A stretch of 64,000 bases of DNA from an uncultured Dysosmobacter sp. (GCA_934590165.1 CAKTOO010000002.1:1-64000); one strand, 5' to 3'; counted from the first letter of the stretch, positions 15,251 to 24,398 are shown. Numbers and translations: made by a program. Notes: generated by a model from the sequence alone, not told the origin.

Positions 15251-17221
15251 TTATTTCTCCCCACGCAGCTCGATGATGCGGTCACGCAGCACCGCCGCGT
15301 ACTCGAACTCCAGCATTTTGCTGGCCTCTTTCATTTCCTTTTCCAGCTTAGCGATCTCCGCCGCCCGCTCCTGCTCATTGAGCTTGCGCTTCTTGCGGCC
15401 CCGGATGGTGTCCTCCTCCGCTGTCTTGGAGATCTCCAGCACCTCCCGGACCCCCTTGATGATGGTCTTTGGCACGATGCCGTACGCCTTATTATAGGCG
15501 TCCTGGATGGAACGGCGGCGCTCCGTTTCGTCGATGGCGGCCCGCATGGAGGGGGTGATCTCGTCGGCGTACAGGATGACCAGGCCCTCAGCGTTTCGGG
15601 CGGCACGTCCGATGGTCTGGATGAGGCTGGTCTCACTGCGGAGGAAGCCCTCCTTGTCGGCATCCAGCACCGCCACCAAACTCACCTCCGGCAGGTCCAG
15701 GCCCTCCCGCAGAAGGTTGATGCCAACCAGCACGTCAAACTCGCCCAGCCGCAGGTCCCGGATGATCTCCATCCGCTCAATGGTCTGAACATCGGAGTGC
15801 ATATAACGCACCCGGATGCCGGCGTTTTTGAAAAACTCTGTCAGGTCCTCGGCCATTTTCTTGGTCAGGGTCGTCACCAGCACCCGCTCGTTCTTGGCGG
15901 CACGGGCCTTGATCTCGTCCATCAGGTCGTCGATCTGACCAGTGACGGGCCGTACCTCCACCCGCGGGTCCAACAGGCCCGTGGGACGAATGACCTGCTC
16001 CACCACCTGGTCCGCCCGCTCCCGCTCGTAGGGTCCCGGCGTGGCGGAAACAAACACTGCCTGGCCGATGCGCTCCTCAAATTCCTCGAACTTCAGGGGC
16101 CGGTTATCATAGGCGCAGGGCAGCCGGAAGCCGTATTTCACCAGGCTGTCCTTCCGGGCGTGGTCGCCGTTGTACATGGCCCGCACCTGGGGCAGCGTCA
16201 CGTGGGACTCGTCCACAAACAGCAAGAAATCGTCCGGGAAAAAATCCAGCAGCGTCATGGGCGCCGACCCGGCGGGCCGCTCCGAAATGATGCGGGAATA
16301 GTTCTCAATACCGGAGCAGTAGCCCAGCTCCGCCATCATCTCCATGTCGTACTCTGTCCGCTGGCGGATGCGCTGGGCCTCCACCAGCTGGTCGTTGTCG
16401 GTGAAGACCTTCACCTGCTCCTCCAGCTCCCGCCGGATCTCGCCGATGGCCCGGTCCATTTTATCCTTGGTGGTGACATAATGGCTGGCGGGATAGATGG
16501 CGATGTGGTTCAGCACCCGGTTCACCGCCCCGGTCAGGGGCGTGATCTCGCTGATGCGGTCGATCTCGTCGCCAAAAAATTCCACCCGGATGGCTTTGTC
16601 CTTGTAGTAGGCGGGGTAGATCTCCACCGTGTCACCCCGGACCCGGAACATGTTCCGCTCAAAGGCAATATCATTGCGCTCATAGCGGATCTCCACCAGG
16701 CGCCGCAGCAGCTCGTCCCGGTCCCACTGGGCGCCCACCCGCAGAGAAACCACCATTTTCGCAAAGTCATCCGGCTCACCCAGGCCGTAAATGCAGCTGA
16801 CGGAGGACACCACGATCACGTCCCGCCGCTCCAGCAGGGCGCAGGTGGCCGACAGGCGCAGCCGGTCGATCTCATCGTTGGTGGAGGCGTCCTTGGCGAT
16901 ATAGGTATCCGTATGGGGGATATAGGCCTCCGGCTGATAGTAATCGTAATAGGACACAAAATACTCCACGGCGTTGTTGGGGAAAAACTCCTTGAACTCC
17001 GCGCACAGCTGAGCCGCCAGGGTCTTGTTGTGGGCCAGCACCAGGGTGGGGCGCTGTACCTGCTCGATGACCTTGGCCATGGTGAAAGTCTTGCCGGAGC
17101 CGGTGACGCCCAGCAGCACCTGCTCCTTCAGTCCGTTTTCGATACCCTCCGCCAGGGCCGCGATGGCCTGGGGCTGGTCGCCGGAGGGCTGGTAATCAGA
17201 AACAACTTGAAATTTCGGCAT
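15251..17221 (-). CDS. uvrB: Excinuclease ABC subunit B
   Basis: A 656-residue UvrB. Walker A GVTGSGKT lies near residue 40, the beta-hairpin that clamps the damaged strand is the YYDYYQPEAYIPHTDTYI region (about 90-115), the DEAD-box equivalent is DESH, and a C-terminal UVR domain (FEYAAVLRDRIIEL) contacts UvrC. The start at 17221 follows GGAG by six bases. It leads an operon with mmcQ, ybaK and uvrA and is controlled by a LexA-type promoter. Confidence 0.97.
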   Translation of the reverse strand: MPKFQVVSDYQPSGDQPQAIAALAEGIENGLKEQVLLGVTGSGKTFTMAKVIEQVQRPTLVLAHNKTLAAQLCAEFKEFFPNNAVEYFVSYYDYYQPEAYIPHTDTYIAKDASTNDEIDRLRLSATCALLERRDVIVVSSVSCIYGLGEPDDFAKMVVSLRVGAQWDRDELLRRLVEIRYERNDIAFERNMFRVRGDTVEIYPAYYKDKAIRVEFFGDEIDRISEITPLTGAVNRVLNHIAIYPASHYVTTKDKMDRAIGEIRRELEEQVKVFTDNDQLVEAQRIRQRTEYDMEMMAELGYCSGIENYSRIISERPAGSAPMTLLDFFPDDFLLFVDESHVTLPQVRAMYNGDHARKDSLVKYGFRLPCAYDNRPLKFEEFEERIGQAVFVSATPGPYERERADQVVEQVIRPTGLLDPRVEVRPVTGQIDDLMDEIKARAAKNERVLVTTLTKKMAEDLTEFFKNAGIRVRYMHSDVQTIERMEIIRDLRLGEFDVLVGINLLREGLDLPEVSLVAVLDADKEGFLRSETSLIQTIGRAARNAEGLVILYADEITPSMRAAIDETERRRSIQDAYNKAYGIVPKTIIKGVREVLEISKTAEEDTIRGRKKRKLNEQERAAEIAKLEKEMKEASKMLEFEYAAVLRDRIIELRGEK

Positions 17222-17256
17222 AGCACGCTCCCAAACAGCTTGATTTTTCCTCTTCC

Positions 17257-17295
17257 ATCATACCACGGCTATTTTTTATATGCAACATTTGTTCG
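17257..17295 (-). promoter_or_regulatory. uvrB promoter with LexA (SOS) box
   Basis: On the minus strand TTGCAT (17280-17285) and TATGAT (17257-17262) are 17 bp apart. CGAACAAATGTTGC at 17282-17295 fits the Gram-positive LexA/DinR consensus CGAAC-N4-GTTYC in all but one base and overlaps the -35, an ideal repressor position. Confidence 0.75.
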
Positions 17296-17332
17296 ATTAT
17301 TTGTAAGGCTGTTTCGAAAAAAGCCGGTCTCT

Positions 17333-18007
17333 TTACGCCAGATACCCACTGTCCGCCATGGATACAAAATCCTGGTCCGCCACGATGATATGGTCGGCCA
17401 GCTGAACGCCGATGTTTCCCAGTGCTGATTTTGCCCGGTCTGTGGCAGTATAGTCATCGGAGGAGGGCAGGGCCACGCCGCTGGGATGGTTGTGAGACAG
17501 AATGACGGCGCTGGCGGAGGTCAGCAGTGCCTGCTCCAGCAGGCGGCGGATATCCAGTCCGGCGGAGGCAATGCCGCCCTCGCCCAAACGCCGGCAGGCA
17601 ATGAGCTTGCCCTTCCGGTCCAGATACAGGGCGTAAACCACCTCGTGCTTTTCTCCGGCGAACCGCTCCAGCAGGTAAGCGCCGGCCCGCTCCGAGGAGT
17701 TGAGGATCGTTTCCCGCTCCGCCTCCGCCAGGCGGGCCTTCCGGTACAGCTGCGGCACCAGCTTCAAAAGCACCGCGGCGCTCTCTCCGATGCCCTCCAC
17801 CTTTTGCAGGTCTTCCAACGGGGCGTCCAGCACCGCCGCCAGGGAGCCGTATCGCTCCATAAGGGCGTGGGCGATGGGATTTGTGTCCCGCCGTGGAATG
17901 GCGTAGTACAGCAGTAGCTCCAGGGCCTCATGGTCCGCGAAGGGCTCCAGCCCGCCCTGCAAAAAGCGGTGCCGCATTTTCTCCCTGTGTCCGTCATGAA
18001 TCCCCAT
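17333..18007 (-). CDS. radC: RadC family JAMM/MPN protein
   Basis: A 224-residue RadC protein. It has an N-terminal helix-hairpin-helix region (about 40-90, with the VEGIGESAAVLLK motif) and a C-terminal JAMM metalloprotease-like domain with HNHPSG and a downstream Asp. The historic link to DNA repair is unconfirmed; a peptidase or nuclease role is open. ATG 18007 is preferred to 18013 because GGAG then lies six bases upstream. It is followed by the uvrB promoter. Confidence 0.9.
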   Translation of the reverse strand: MGIHDGHREKMRHRFLQGGLEPFADHEALELLLYYAIPRRDTNPIAHALMERYGSLAAVLDAPLEDLQKVEGIGESAAVLLKLVPQLYRKARLAEAERETILNSSERAGAYLLERFAGEKHEVVYALYLDRKGKLIACRRLGEGGIASAGLDIRRLLEQALLTSASAVILSHNHPSGVALPSSDDYTATDRAKSALGNIGVQLADHIIVADQDFVSMADSGYLA

Positions 18008-18054
18008 ATCCATCTCCGTCCTTCGCGTGAATCGAAATTTTTCCGGAATGTCAC

Positions 18055-18084
18055 ATTATACCACATATGCGCCATGTCCGACAA
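18055..18084 (-). promoter_or_regulatory. Promoter of radC
   Basis: A perfect TATAAT (minus strand, 18055-18060) is preceded by TGG, an extended -10. TTGTCG (18079-18084) is 18 bp upstream. Confidence 0.55.
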
Positions 18085-18128
18085 GCGCTTTTCCGATTTG
18101 AAAGTTCCAAATCAGCATTTCCCCCGGG

Positions 18129-18157
18129 TTGACAGTGGCATTTTTTTGGCATAATAT
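18129..18157 (+). promoter_or_regulatory. Promoter of the M-box/mgtE transcript
   Basis: A perfect TTGACA at 18129-18134 and TAATAT at 18152-18157 with 17 bp spacing, just ahead of the riboswitch. Confidence 0.8.
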
Positions 18158-18174
18158 AAGAAGGTAAATGTTAT

Positions 18175-18350
18175 ATCGTCCGGTAGGTAAGGCTACCACA
18201 GGGATATGGATCGCTGCCGCGGAGTGATGGAGACATCATGAGAGGGTTTGAACAGGCGATATCGAACACGAAGGTATCATCTAATGCGATTTCACCGCCT
18301 TGTGAAGCTAAAGCTTGAACGGCAGCGGGGAGCTTGTTGTCTCGCTCCCC
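18175..18350 (+). promoter_or_regulatory. M-box (ykoK) magnesium riboswitch
   Basis: The leader carries the M-box landmarks in order: GGTAAGGCTACC near 18185, GGATATGGATCGCTGCCGC (18202-18220), an internal GATGG-AGA-CATC hairpin, and the conserved GTGAAGCTAAAGCTTGAAC at 18302-18320. A second stem, GGGGAGC/GCTCCCC (18327-18350), follows. M-boxes sense Mg2+ and switch off Mg2+ transporter genes. The identification is from pattern recall, not a covariance search. Confidence 0.8.
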
Positions 18351-18359
18351 GGGAAAGGG

Positions 18360-18405
18360 AACTTCTCTGGCCGCGCCGTTCCGGGCGGACAGGGAAGTTA
18401 TTTTT
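18360..18405 (+). terminator. Expression-platform terminator of the M-box
   Basis: The stem AACTTCTCTG (18360-18369) pairs with CAGGGAAGTT (18390-18399) with one wobble and is followed by ATTTTT. It lies between the aptamer and the mgtE ribosome binding site, as expected for Mg2+-dependent attenuation. Confidence 0.7.
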
Positions 18406-18433
18406 ATCAAAGCCGGAAAGGAGGCTGTGCGGC

Positions 18434-19816
18434 GTGTTTGAGTTGGAAGGAAAACGAGAAGAGCTGCTGGAAAAGATTGAGGAGTATATCGCCCGAAAAC
18501 GATACGCGGACCTGCGGGACCTCCTTCTTCCCATGGAGGCAGCCGATATCGCCGCTTTGTGCGGCGAACTGGATGAAAAGGTGGCGCTGGTTTTTCGCCT
18601 GCTGCCCAAGGAGCAGGCGGCGGAGGTGTTCGTGGAGCTGGACTCCGACCAGCAGGAGCTGCTGATCCAGAGCTTTTCCAACACAGAGTTGAAGGAAGTG
18701 CTGGACGAGCTATATCTGGACGATACCGTGGATATCGTAGAGGAAATGCCCGCCAATGTGGTCAAGCGCATTTTAAAGCACTCCGACCCGGAGATGCGCA
18801 AGAGCATCAATGAGATCCTGAAATATCCCGATGATTCCACCGGCAGCATCATGACCACGGAGTTCGTTGACCTGAAAGAGGACATGACGGTGGAGGCCGC
18901 TTTGAAGCGCATCCGCCGCACCGGCCCTGACAAGGAGACCATCAACGTCTGCTATGTCATCGATGACGGCCGCCACCTTATCGGCCTGCTGTCCATCCGG
19001 ACGCTGCTGTTGGCGGAGGATGACGATGTTATCGGCGACATCATGGAGCGGAACTTCATCTCCGTCCAGACCCTGGACGACCAGGAGACCACCGCCCGTG
19101 CCCTGGGCAAATACGACTTCCTGGCCCTGCCGGTAGTGGACCAGGAAAACCGCCTGGTGGGCATCGTCACCGTGGATGACGCCATGGACGTTTTGCAGGA
19201 GGAGGTCACCGAGGATATCGAAAAGATGGCCGCTATCGTCCCCACGGACAAGCCCTATCTGAAAACCGGCATTTTCGAGACCTTCAAGGCCCGTATCCCC
19301 TGGCTGCTGCTGCTGATGATCTCCGCCACCTTCACCGGTCAGATCATCTCCAGCTTTGAAAACGCGCTGGCAGCTTTTACCGTTCTGACCGCCTATATCC
19401 CCATGCTGATGGACACCGGCGGCAACTGCGGCTCCCAGGCCAGCGTCACCGTCATTCGCGGCATCTCCCTGAACGAGATCGAGTTTTCCGACCTGTTCCG
19501 GGTCATCTGGAAGGAAATGCGGGTGGGTCTGACCTGCGGTGTCGTGCTGTCTGCGGCCAACTTCGTGAAGCTGATGCTCATTGACCGGATGCTGTTCCAT
19601 AACCCCATGGTCACCCCCACCGTGGCGCTGGTGGTCTGCGGTACGCTGATCTTCACCGTGTTCTGTGCCAAGCTGGTGGGCTGTACTCTGCCGCTGCTGG
19701 CTAAGAAGATCGGCTTTGACCCGGCGGTGATGGCCTCTCCTTTCATCACCACCATCGTGGACGCCATCTCTCTGCTGATCTATTTCCAGTTCGCCACCAT
19801 CATCCTGGGTATTTGA
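18434..19816 (+). CDS. mgtE: Magnesium transporter MgtE
   Basis: A 460-residue MgtE channel: cytoplasmic N domain (about 1-130, MgtE_N), two CBS domains (about 130-260) that sense Mg2+, and a five-helix membrane domain (about 285-460) containing the PMLMDTGGNCGSQAS pore motif. The GTG at 18434 is chosen because AAAGGAGG lies nine bases upstream; the frame stays open upstream into the riboswitch, which cannot be coding. Expression is under the M-box. Normal family length. Confidence 0.93.
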   Translation: MFELEGKREELLEKIEEYIARKRYADLRDLLLPMEAADIAALCGELDEKVALVFRLLPKEQAAEVFVELDSDQQELLIQSFSNTELKEVLDELYLDDTVDIVEEMPANVVKRILKHSDPEMRKSINEILKYPDDSTGSIMTTEFVDLKEDMTVEAALKRIRRTGPDKETINVCYVIDDGRHLIGLLSIRTLLLAEDDDVIGDIMERNFISVQTLDDQETTARALGKYDFLALPVVDQENRLVGIVTVDDAMDVLQEEVTEDIEKMAAIVPTDKPYLKTGIFETFKARIPWLLLLMISATFTGQIISSFENALAAFTVLTAYIPMLMDTGGNCGSQASVTVIRGISLNEIEFSDLFRVIWKEMRVGLTCGVVLSAANFVKLMLIDRMLFHNPMVTPTVALVVCGTLIFTVFCAKLVGCTLPLLAKKIGFDPAVMASPFITTIVDAISLLIYFQFATIILGI

Positions 19817-19852
19817 AAAAAGCTCCCGTCCTTAATGGATGGGAGCTTTTTC
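19817..19852. terminator. Terminator shared by mgtE and the convergent GNAT gene
   Basis: AGCTCCCGTCC (19821-19831) pairs with GGATGGGAGCT (19837-19847), flanked by A5 and T5. The stop codon of the convergent GNAT gene lies in the loop. Confidence 0.88.
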
Positions 19853-20290
19853 CATGAGATAATTGGTCAGAGGCACCCCATTCCGGAGGACCGTTCGCGC
19901 TTTCACCGTCCGATAGCCCCTGCCTTCAAAAAACGGTTTCGCCGTGATGGAGGCGTGCACCGTGAACCGGTCCGCGGCGGAAGCATTCTCCAAACTGTCA
20001 CAGATGGCAGTCGCGATGCCGCGGCGTTGAAAAACCGGGTGCACAAACAGCCTGTCCAGATATCCGGTCCGGTCCATGTCGCCAAATCCCACCACGATAT
20101 CACCCTCCACTGCCACCAACGTGTGATGCTCTAAAAACGAGCGGTTCCAGGCCGCAAGGTCCACCCTGCCCAGTGCCCACGCATCCAACTGCTTTGGCGT
20201 ATAGTCCCCGGCGCAGACAGCGTGGACGCTCCGGCGGAACAGCTCCGCCAAAGTCTCGCAGTCCGCCGGCTCATAGCTTCGGATCAGCAT
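19832..20290 (-). CDS. GNAT family N-acetyltransferase
   Basis: A 152-residue GNAT protein with the acetyl-CoA motif V-P-x-Q-R-x-G in its HPVFQRRGIATAICD variant (about residue 85-99), and the C-terminal KPFFEGRGY segment typical of YafP/PA4866-like acetyltransferases. The substrate is unknown. GGAG lies nine bases before the start. Its last codon and stop fall inside the terminator hairpin it shares with mgtE. Confidence 0.82.
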   Translation of the reverse strand: MLIRSYEPADCETLAELFRRSVHAVCAGDYTPKQLDAWALGRVDLAAWNRSFLEHHTLVAVEGDIVVGFGDMDRTGYLDRLFVHPVFQRRGIATAICDSLENASAADRFTVHASITAKPFFEGRGYRTVKARTVLRNGVPLTNYLMEKAPIH

Positions 20291-20315
20291 ATCAGTATTC
20301 TCCTGTCAAAAATTA

Positions 20316-20356
20316 AAAACGCCGCGGGCAAACCTGGAAGTGGCCCGCGGCGTTTT
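20316..20356. terminator. Terminator of pyk
   Basis: A 14-bp perfect stem (AAAACGCCGCGGGC at 20316-20329 with 20343-20356) and a 13-base loop. T-runs exist on both strands. It ends pyk and could also stop readthrough from the plus strand. Confidence 0.88.
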
Positions 20357-20360
20357 TTCA

Positions 20361-22100
20361 TTATTCAGGCAACGTCTGGACCACGCCCCGGGCGCAGTCC
20401 ACGGACACCCGGGTACCGTCTGCCAGGCGGCGGGTGGCATCCACCGCGCCCACAATGACAGGCTTGTCCAGTGTCAAGCCCACGGTAGCGGTGTGGCAGT
20501 CGGTGCTGGCCTCCTCCGTGATGACAGCCGCGGCCTGACGGATATAAGGCAGCAGGTCATTGGTGGTATAAGGCACCACCAGCACATCACCGGGGCGGAA
20601 TTTTTCCGCCACATCATCCAGCACGCGGCACACGCACAGCCGGCCGCAGGTCTTTTGTCCGCCGATGCCGGTGGCGTTGATGAGGGAGCCGCCCACCTGC
20701 TTGACGCGGATCATGTTGGTGGTTCCGGCCACACCCACAGGTACGCCGGCGGTGACCACCACCAGATCGCCGTTTTTCACGATGCCGGCCTTCTCCGCCG
20801 CCTCCACGGCAAAGTCCGCCAATTCGTCGGAGTTGCTGGCATAGGGCATCATAATGGCCTCCACGCCCCAGTACAGGCTCATCTGCCGGCGGACCTGCTC
20901 GTCCAGCAGCAGGGCCACCACGGCGGTCTGAGGCCGGAACCGGCTGACCATCTGGGCGGTGACGCCCCGCTGGCTGACAGTGAGGATGGCGTCGGCGCCG
21001 ATGTCCATGGCGGTGGTGCAGGCTGCGTGGGCCATGGCGGTGGTGATGGACAGCCGCTCCTTGCCGGAGACCCTCAACGGCTTGGCCCGGTCGATGTTGG
21101 CCTCCGTCCGCAGGGCGATGGCATCCATGGTGCGGACCGCCTCCACCGGGTACTTGCCCGCCGCGGTCTCGCCAGAGAGCATGATGGCAGAGGTGCCGTC
21201 ATAGATGGCGTTGGCCACATCGGTGATCTCCGCCCGGGTGGGCCGGGGATTCTCCACCATGGAGTCCAGCATCTGGGTGGCTGTGATGACCGGCTTGCCG
21301 CAGGCCACGCACTGGGCGATCATATCCTTCTGGATGACAGGGATCTCCGTAAAGTCGATCTCCACGCCCATGTCGCCGCGGGCCACCATAATACCGTCCG
21401 CCACGGCCAGGATATCCGGCAGATTGCTGACGCCCTCCCGGTTCTCGATCTTGGCGATGATGCGGATGTGGGAGTTGTTCTGGTCCAGGATCTGCCGCAG
21501 CTCCCGGATGTCGGCGGCGGTACGGACAAAGCTGGCAGCAATAAAGTCAAAGCCCTCCTGGATACCGAAGAGGATATCCTCCCGGTCCCGCTGGCTGACA
21601 TAGGGCATGGACAGGCGAACGCCGGGGATGTTGACGCCTTTGTTGTTTTTCATGACGCCGCTGTTGAGCACCTTGCAGCGGATGGTGGTGGGCGTGGTCT
21701 CCAGTACGGTCATGCGGACCAGGCCGTCATCCAGCAGGATGGCGTCACCGGCCTTCACATCGCCGGGCAGGTCATTATACGTGATGGAGCAGCGGGTCTC
21801 GTCGCCCTCCACATCGTTGGTGCAAAGGGTGAACTCCGCCCCCTCCTTCAGCTCCGCGGAGCCGTTTTTGAAGTTCTTCAGCCGCACCTCGGGGCCCTTG
21901 GTGTCCAGCATGGCGGCCACAGGCAGATCCAGCTCCTCCCGCAGGGCCTTCAGCTGGTCCAGCCGTGCCTTGTGGCCGGCATGGTCACCGTGGGAGAAGT
22001 TGAAGCGGGCCACGTTCATGCCGGAGAGCAGCATCTCCCGCAGGACGCCCTCCCGGTCCGTGGCAGGTCCCAGGGTGCAGACGATCTTGGTCTTTCTCAT
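20361..22100 (-). CDS. pyk: Pyruvate kinase with C-terminal PEP-utilizer domain
   Basis: A 579-residue pyruvate kinase, converting phosphoenolpyruvate and ADP to pyruvate and ATP. It begins MRKTKIVCTLGPATD; the active-site helix region IIAKIENREG is followed by MVARGDMGVE and the AT-QMLDSM loop. About 110 extra C-terminal residues form the PEP-utiliser swivelling domain of the Bacillus/Clostridia long form, with the conserved His in STDCHTATVG. The start at 22100 has AAAGGTGG eight bases upstream. Confidence 0.95.
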   Translation of the reverse strand: MRKTKIVCTLGPATDREGVLREMLLSGMNVARFNFSHGDHAGHKARLDQLKALREELDLPVAAMLDTKGPEVRLKNFKNGSAELKEGAEFTLCTNDVEGDETRCSITYNDLPGDVKAGDAILLDDGLVRMTVLETTPTTIRCKVLNSGVMKNNKGVNIPGVRLSMPYVSQRDREDILFGIQEGFDFIAASFVRTAADIRELRQILDQNNSHIRIIAKIENREGVSNLPDILAVADGIMVARGDMGVEIDFTEIPVIQKDMIAQCVACGKPVITATQMLDSMVENPRPTRAEITDVANAIYDGTSAIMLSGETAAGKYPVEAVRTMDAIALRTEANIDRAKPLRVSGKERLSITTAMAHAACTTAMDIGADAILTVSQRGVTAQMVSRFRPQTAVVALLLDEQVRRQMSLYWGVEAIMMPYASNSDELADFAVEAAEKAGIVKNGDLVVVTAGVPVGVAGTTNMIRVKQVGGSLINATGIGGQKTCGRLCVCRVLDDVAEKFRPGDVLVVPYTTNDLLPYIRQAAAVITEEASTDCHTATVGLTLDKPVIVGAVDATRRLADGTRVSVDCARGVVQTLPE

Positions 22101-22207
22101 ATTGATTACCACCTTTCTCGAAAGGAACAATTTCACGAACAGCATTCTATCACAACTGTCCTATCCGGGAAAGAGAAATTTTGCAAAAATTTGCGTAGGA
22201 TGTCAAA

Positions 22208-22235
22208 AAAAGTGCGGCATTTCTGCCGCACTTTT
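22208..22235 (-). terminator. Terminator of the HIT gene
   Basis: AAAAGTGCGGC (22208-22218) pairs with GCCGCACTTTT (22225-22235). On the minus strand the stem is followed by T7 after the HIT stop. Confidence 0.85.
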
Positions 22236-22247
22236 CAAGCTAAACGA

Positions 22248-22670
22248 TTAGATAGCCAATTTTTCTTTCAGTGATCCGATCATCTCCCGGTACTCCTCCT
22301 CCGTCAGATGGACCGGCTGGGGATTGGTGATCTCAAAGTTTCCACCAAACTCAAAGCCGCCCTCATACTTGGGCACAATATGGAAATGAAGATGGGGATT
22401 GGTATCGCCGAAGGAGCCCAGATTCAGCTTTGTGCAGCCCCACAGATCTTGAATGGCCTTGGAGGCCCGGGCCAGGTCTTCAGCGAAATCCGCCCGCTCC
22501 TGAGGCTCGCACTCCCACAGCTCCCGGTGATGGCTCTTCAGTGCCAGCACACAGCGGCCCTTGTGGGCCTGGTCCTTGAACAGGTACAGCGTACCGGCCT
22601 TCATCTCGCCGACCTTGAACATAATAGCCTCCCGGCCTTCGTGGTGTTCATCGCAGTAAAAACAACCCAT
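22248..22670 (-). CDS. HIT family hydrolase
   Basis: A 140-residue histidine-triad protein with the catalytic HLHFHIVPKY motif (about residue 96-105), matching H-x-H-x-H. HIT proteins hydrolyse nucleoside phosphoramidates or dinucleotide polyphosphates. The start at 22670 (MGCFYCDEHH) has GGAGG eight bases upstream; a longer frame lacks a site. The early Cys/His cluster is common in Firmicute HIT proteins and may bind zinc. Confidence 0.87.
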   Translation of the reverse strand: MGCFYCDEHHEGREAIMFKVGEMKAGTLYLFKDQAHKGRCVLALKSHHRELWECEPQERADFAEDLARASKAIQDLWGCTKLNLGSFGDTNPHLHFHIVPKYEGGFEFGGNFEITNPQPVHLTEEEYREMIGSLKEKLAI

Positions 22671-22839
22671 GGTGTTTTCCTCCTGGTTCCATAAATTGGG
22701 GGAGATGCCCCTCTTGTCTCTACGATACATCCACGGTCCGTTTTCCGTCAAGAAAAACCCGCACGGTTTCCTGTGGATTTTTGTTTTCGGGTGTGATAAG
22801 CTGGGAAAAACACCATATATTCAAAGGAGGGTCCATCCC

Positions 22840-23766
22840 ATGAAACTAGGATTGGTAACTGATAGCCTGGCCCATCTGTCCTTTCCGGAGGCGGCAGCCG
22901 TGTGCCGGAAGCTGGGGCTGGAGCAGGTGGAGCTTGGCTGCGGCAACTGGTCTCCCGCTCCCCACATCGACCTGGATGCCCTGACCACAGACGCCGGCAA
23001 GCGCCGGGAACTTCTGGACACACTGGAGGCCAACGGCCTCGCCATCTCCGCCCTCAACTGCTCCGGCAATCCCCTGTTCCCCGGCGAAAAGGGTGCCCGG
23101 GACCGGGATGTGGTGGAAAAGGCCTTTTTGCTGTCGGAGCAGCTGGGCCTCAAGACTGTTGTCATGATGAGCGGCCTGCCCGGCGGCTGCGCCGAGGACC
23201 GGACCCCCACCTGGATCGTGACCAGCTGGCCTCCGGAGACGGAGGGCATTCTCCGCTACCAGTGGGAGGTTGCCATTCCCCAATGGGAAAAGCTGGTGAC
23301 TCAGGCCAAGCGCCACGGCGTGGAACGTATCGCCCTGGAGTTCCACGGCTGGCAGCTGGTGAACAATGTGGAGAACCTGCGGCGGCTCCAATCCGCCGTG
23401 GGCATGACCGTGGGCGTGAATATGGACCCCAGCCACTTGTTCTGGATGGGCGCCGACCCGCTGGCCATGATCGACGCCCTGTCCGACTGCATCTACCACG
23501 TCCACATCAAGGATGTGCGGACGGAGCCCGCCAGCGCTGTCAACACCATGCTGGACACCAAGGGCGTACTGGAGTTCAAGACCCGTTCCTGGAACTTTGT
23601 CACCCCCGGCACCGGCCACGACGAGGCCTGGTGGCGCCGGTTCGTGGAGGCCCTGCGGGCCACCGGCTATGACGGTTCCCTGAGCATTGAGCAGGAGGAT
23701 TACACCATCCCTGTCATGGACGCTCTGGAGCAGGCCTCCGCCCTGCTGCACCGGGTCACCGCCTGA
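22840..23766 (+). CDS. Sugar phosphate isomerase/epimerase family protein
   Basis: A 308-residue TIM-barrel protein of the xylose isomerase-like (AP endonuclease 2) superfamily. Metal ligands are suggested by E in ALEFHGW, D/H in NMDPSHLFW, H in HVHIKD and E in SLSIEQED. These enzymes isomerise or epimerise sugars or inositol derivatives; the substrate cannot be told. An AAAGGAGG site lies nine bases upstream. It stands alone, convergent with tetR. Confidence 0.85.
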   Translation: MKLGLVTDSLAHLSFPEAAAVCRKLGLEQVELGCGNWSPAPHIDLDALTTDAGKRRELLDTLEANGLAISALNCSGNPLFPGEKGARDRDVVEKAFLLSEQLGLKTVVMMSGLPGGCAEDRTPTWIVTSWPPETEGILRYQWEVAIPQWEKLVTQAKRHGVERIALEFHGWQLVNNVENLRRLQSAVGMTVGVNMDPSHLFWMGADPLAMIDALSDCIYHVHIKDVRTEPASAVNTMLDTKGVLEFKTRSWNFVTPGTGHDEAWWRRFVEALRATGYDGSLSIEQEDYTIPVMDALEQASALLHRVTA

Positions 23767-23780
23767 GATTTCCACTATAT

Positions 23781-23814
23781 AAAAAGGACTGTTCAACAGG
23801 AACAGTCCTTTTTT
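23781..23814. terminator. Terminator between the isomerase gene and tetR
   Basis: GGACTGTTC (23786-23794) pairs with GAACAGTCC (23800-23808), with A5 before and T6 after. The tetR stop codon lies within the stem-loop. Confidence 0.85.
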
Positions 23815-24398
23815 CGCGCCCGGAGCAGTTCTTCCGCCGCCCCCTGGGCCAGCCGGTCCGCCATGGACACCAGTTCCTCCCCTGGCAGGTCCATTCCCCG
23901 GCCAAACCACTCTTTTACAAGACCGATGAGGCCATAGGTAATAAAGCTCATCAAATAGTCCATCTGCTCCGGGGACACATTCCGGAACCAGGCCTCCGTC
24001 AGGCGGGAGCCGTTGCAATAGATGAGCTTTTGGAGCCGGCCCACGAAGCCGCTGGCAGAATTGCTGTCCAGCAGCGTCCCAATGGTGGTCCGGTGCTCCA
24101 CTACATAGTCCAAAATCGGCAGCAGCACCGGCCGCAGCGTCCGCTCCGCTGTGCTCTCGGCCATATGGGCGTCCACCAGGACCTGGGCCTCCTCCAGCAT
24201 GTCCTCCTCCACGCTTTGCAGCAGAGCCGCCGTGTCCGGATAGTGCAAGTAAAAGGTCCCCCGGTTCAGGTCCATCCGCTCCGTGATATCCCGGACGGTG
24301 ATCTCCGAAAACCGCTTTTCCTGCATCAGCTGCAAAAGGCCTTCCTTCAAAAGCCGCCGGGACCGGCGGGAACGGCGGTCTTCCGACTGTTTTTCCAT
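23793..24398 (-). CDS. TetR/AcrR family transcriptional regulator
   Basis: A 201-residue TetR repressor. The N-terminal HTH covers about residues 12-60, with the family signature F-x-E-I-T-V-R-D-I and N-R-G-T-F-Y-L-H-Y. The C-terminal helical ligand pocket is divergent. The start at 24398 follows AAAGGAG. Divergent from a secreted coiled-coil gene and an MMPL transporter; its own promoter overlaps candidate operators (24482-24538), so it likely represses itself and that pair. The ligand is unknown. Confidence 0.88.
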   Translation of the reverse strand: MEKQSEDRRSRRSRRLLKEGLLQLMQEKRFSEITVRDITERMDLNRGTFYLHYPDTAALLQSVEEDMLEEAQVLVDAHMAESTAERTLRPVLLPILDYVVEHRTTIGTLLDSNSASGFVGRLQKLIYCNGSRLTEAWFRNVSPEQMDYLMSFITYGLIGLVKEWFGRGMDLPGEELVSMADRLAQGAAEELLRARKKDCSC

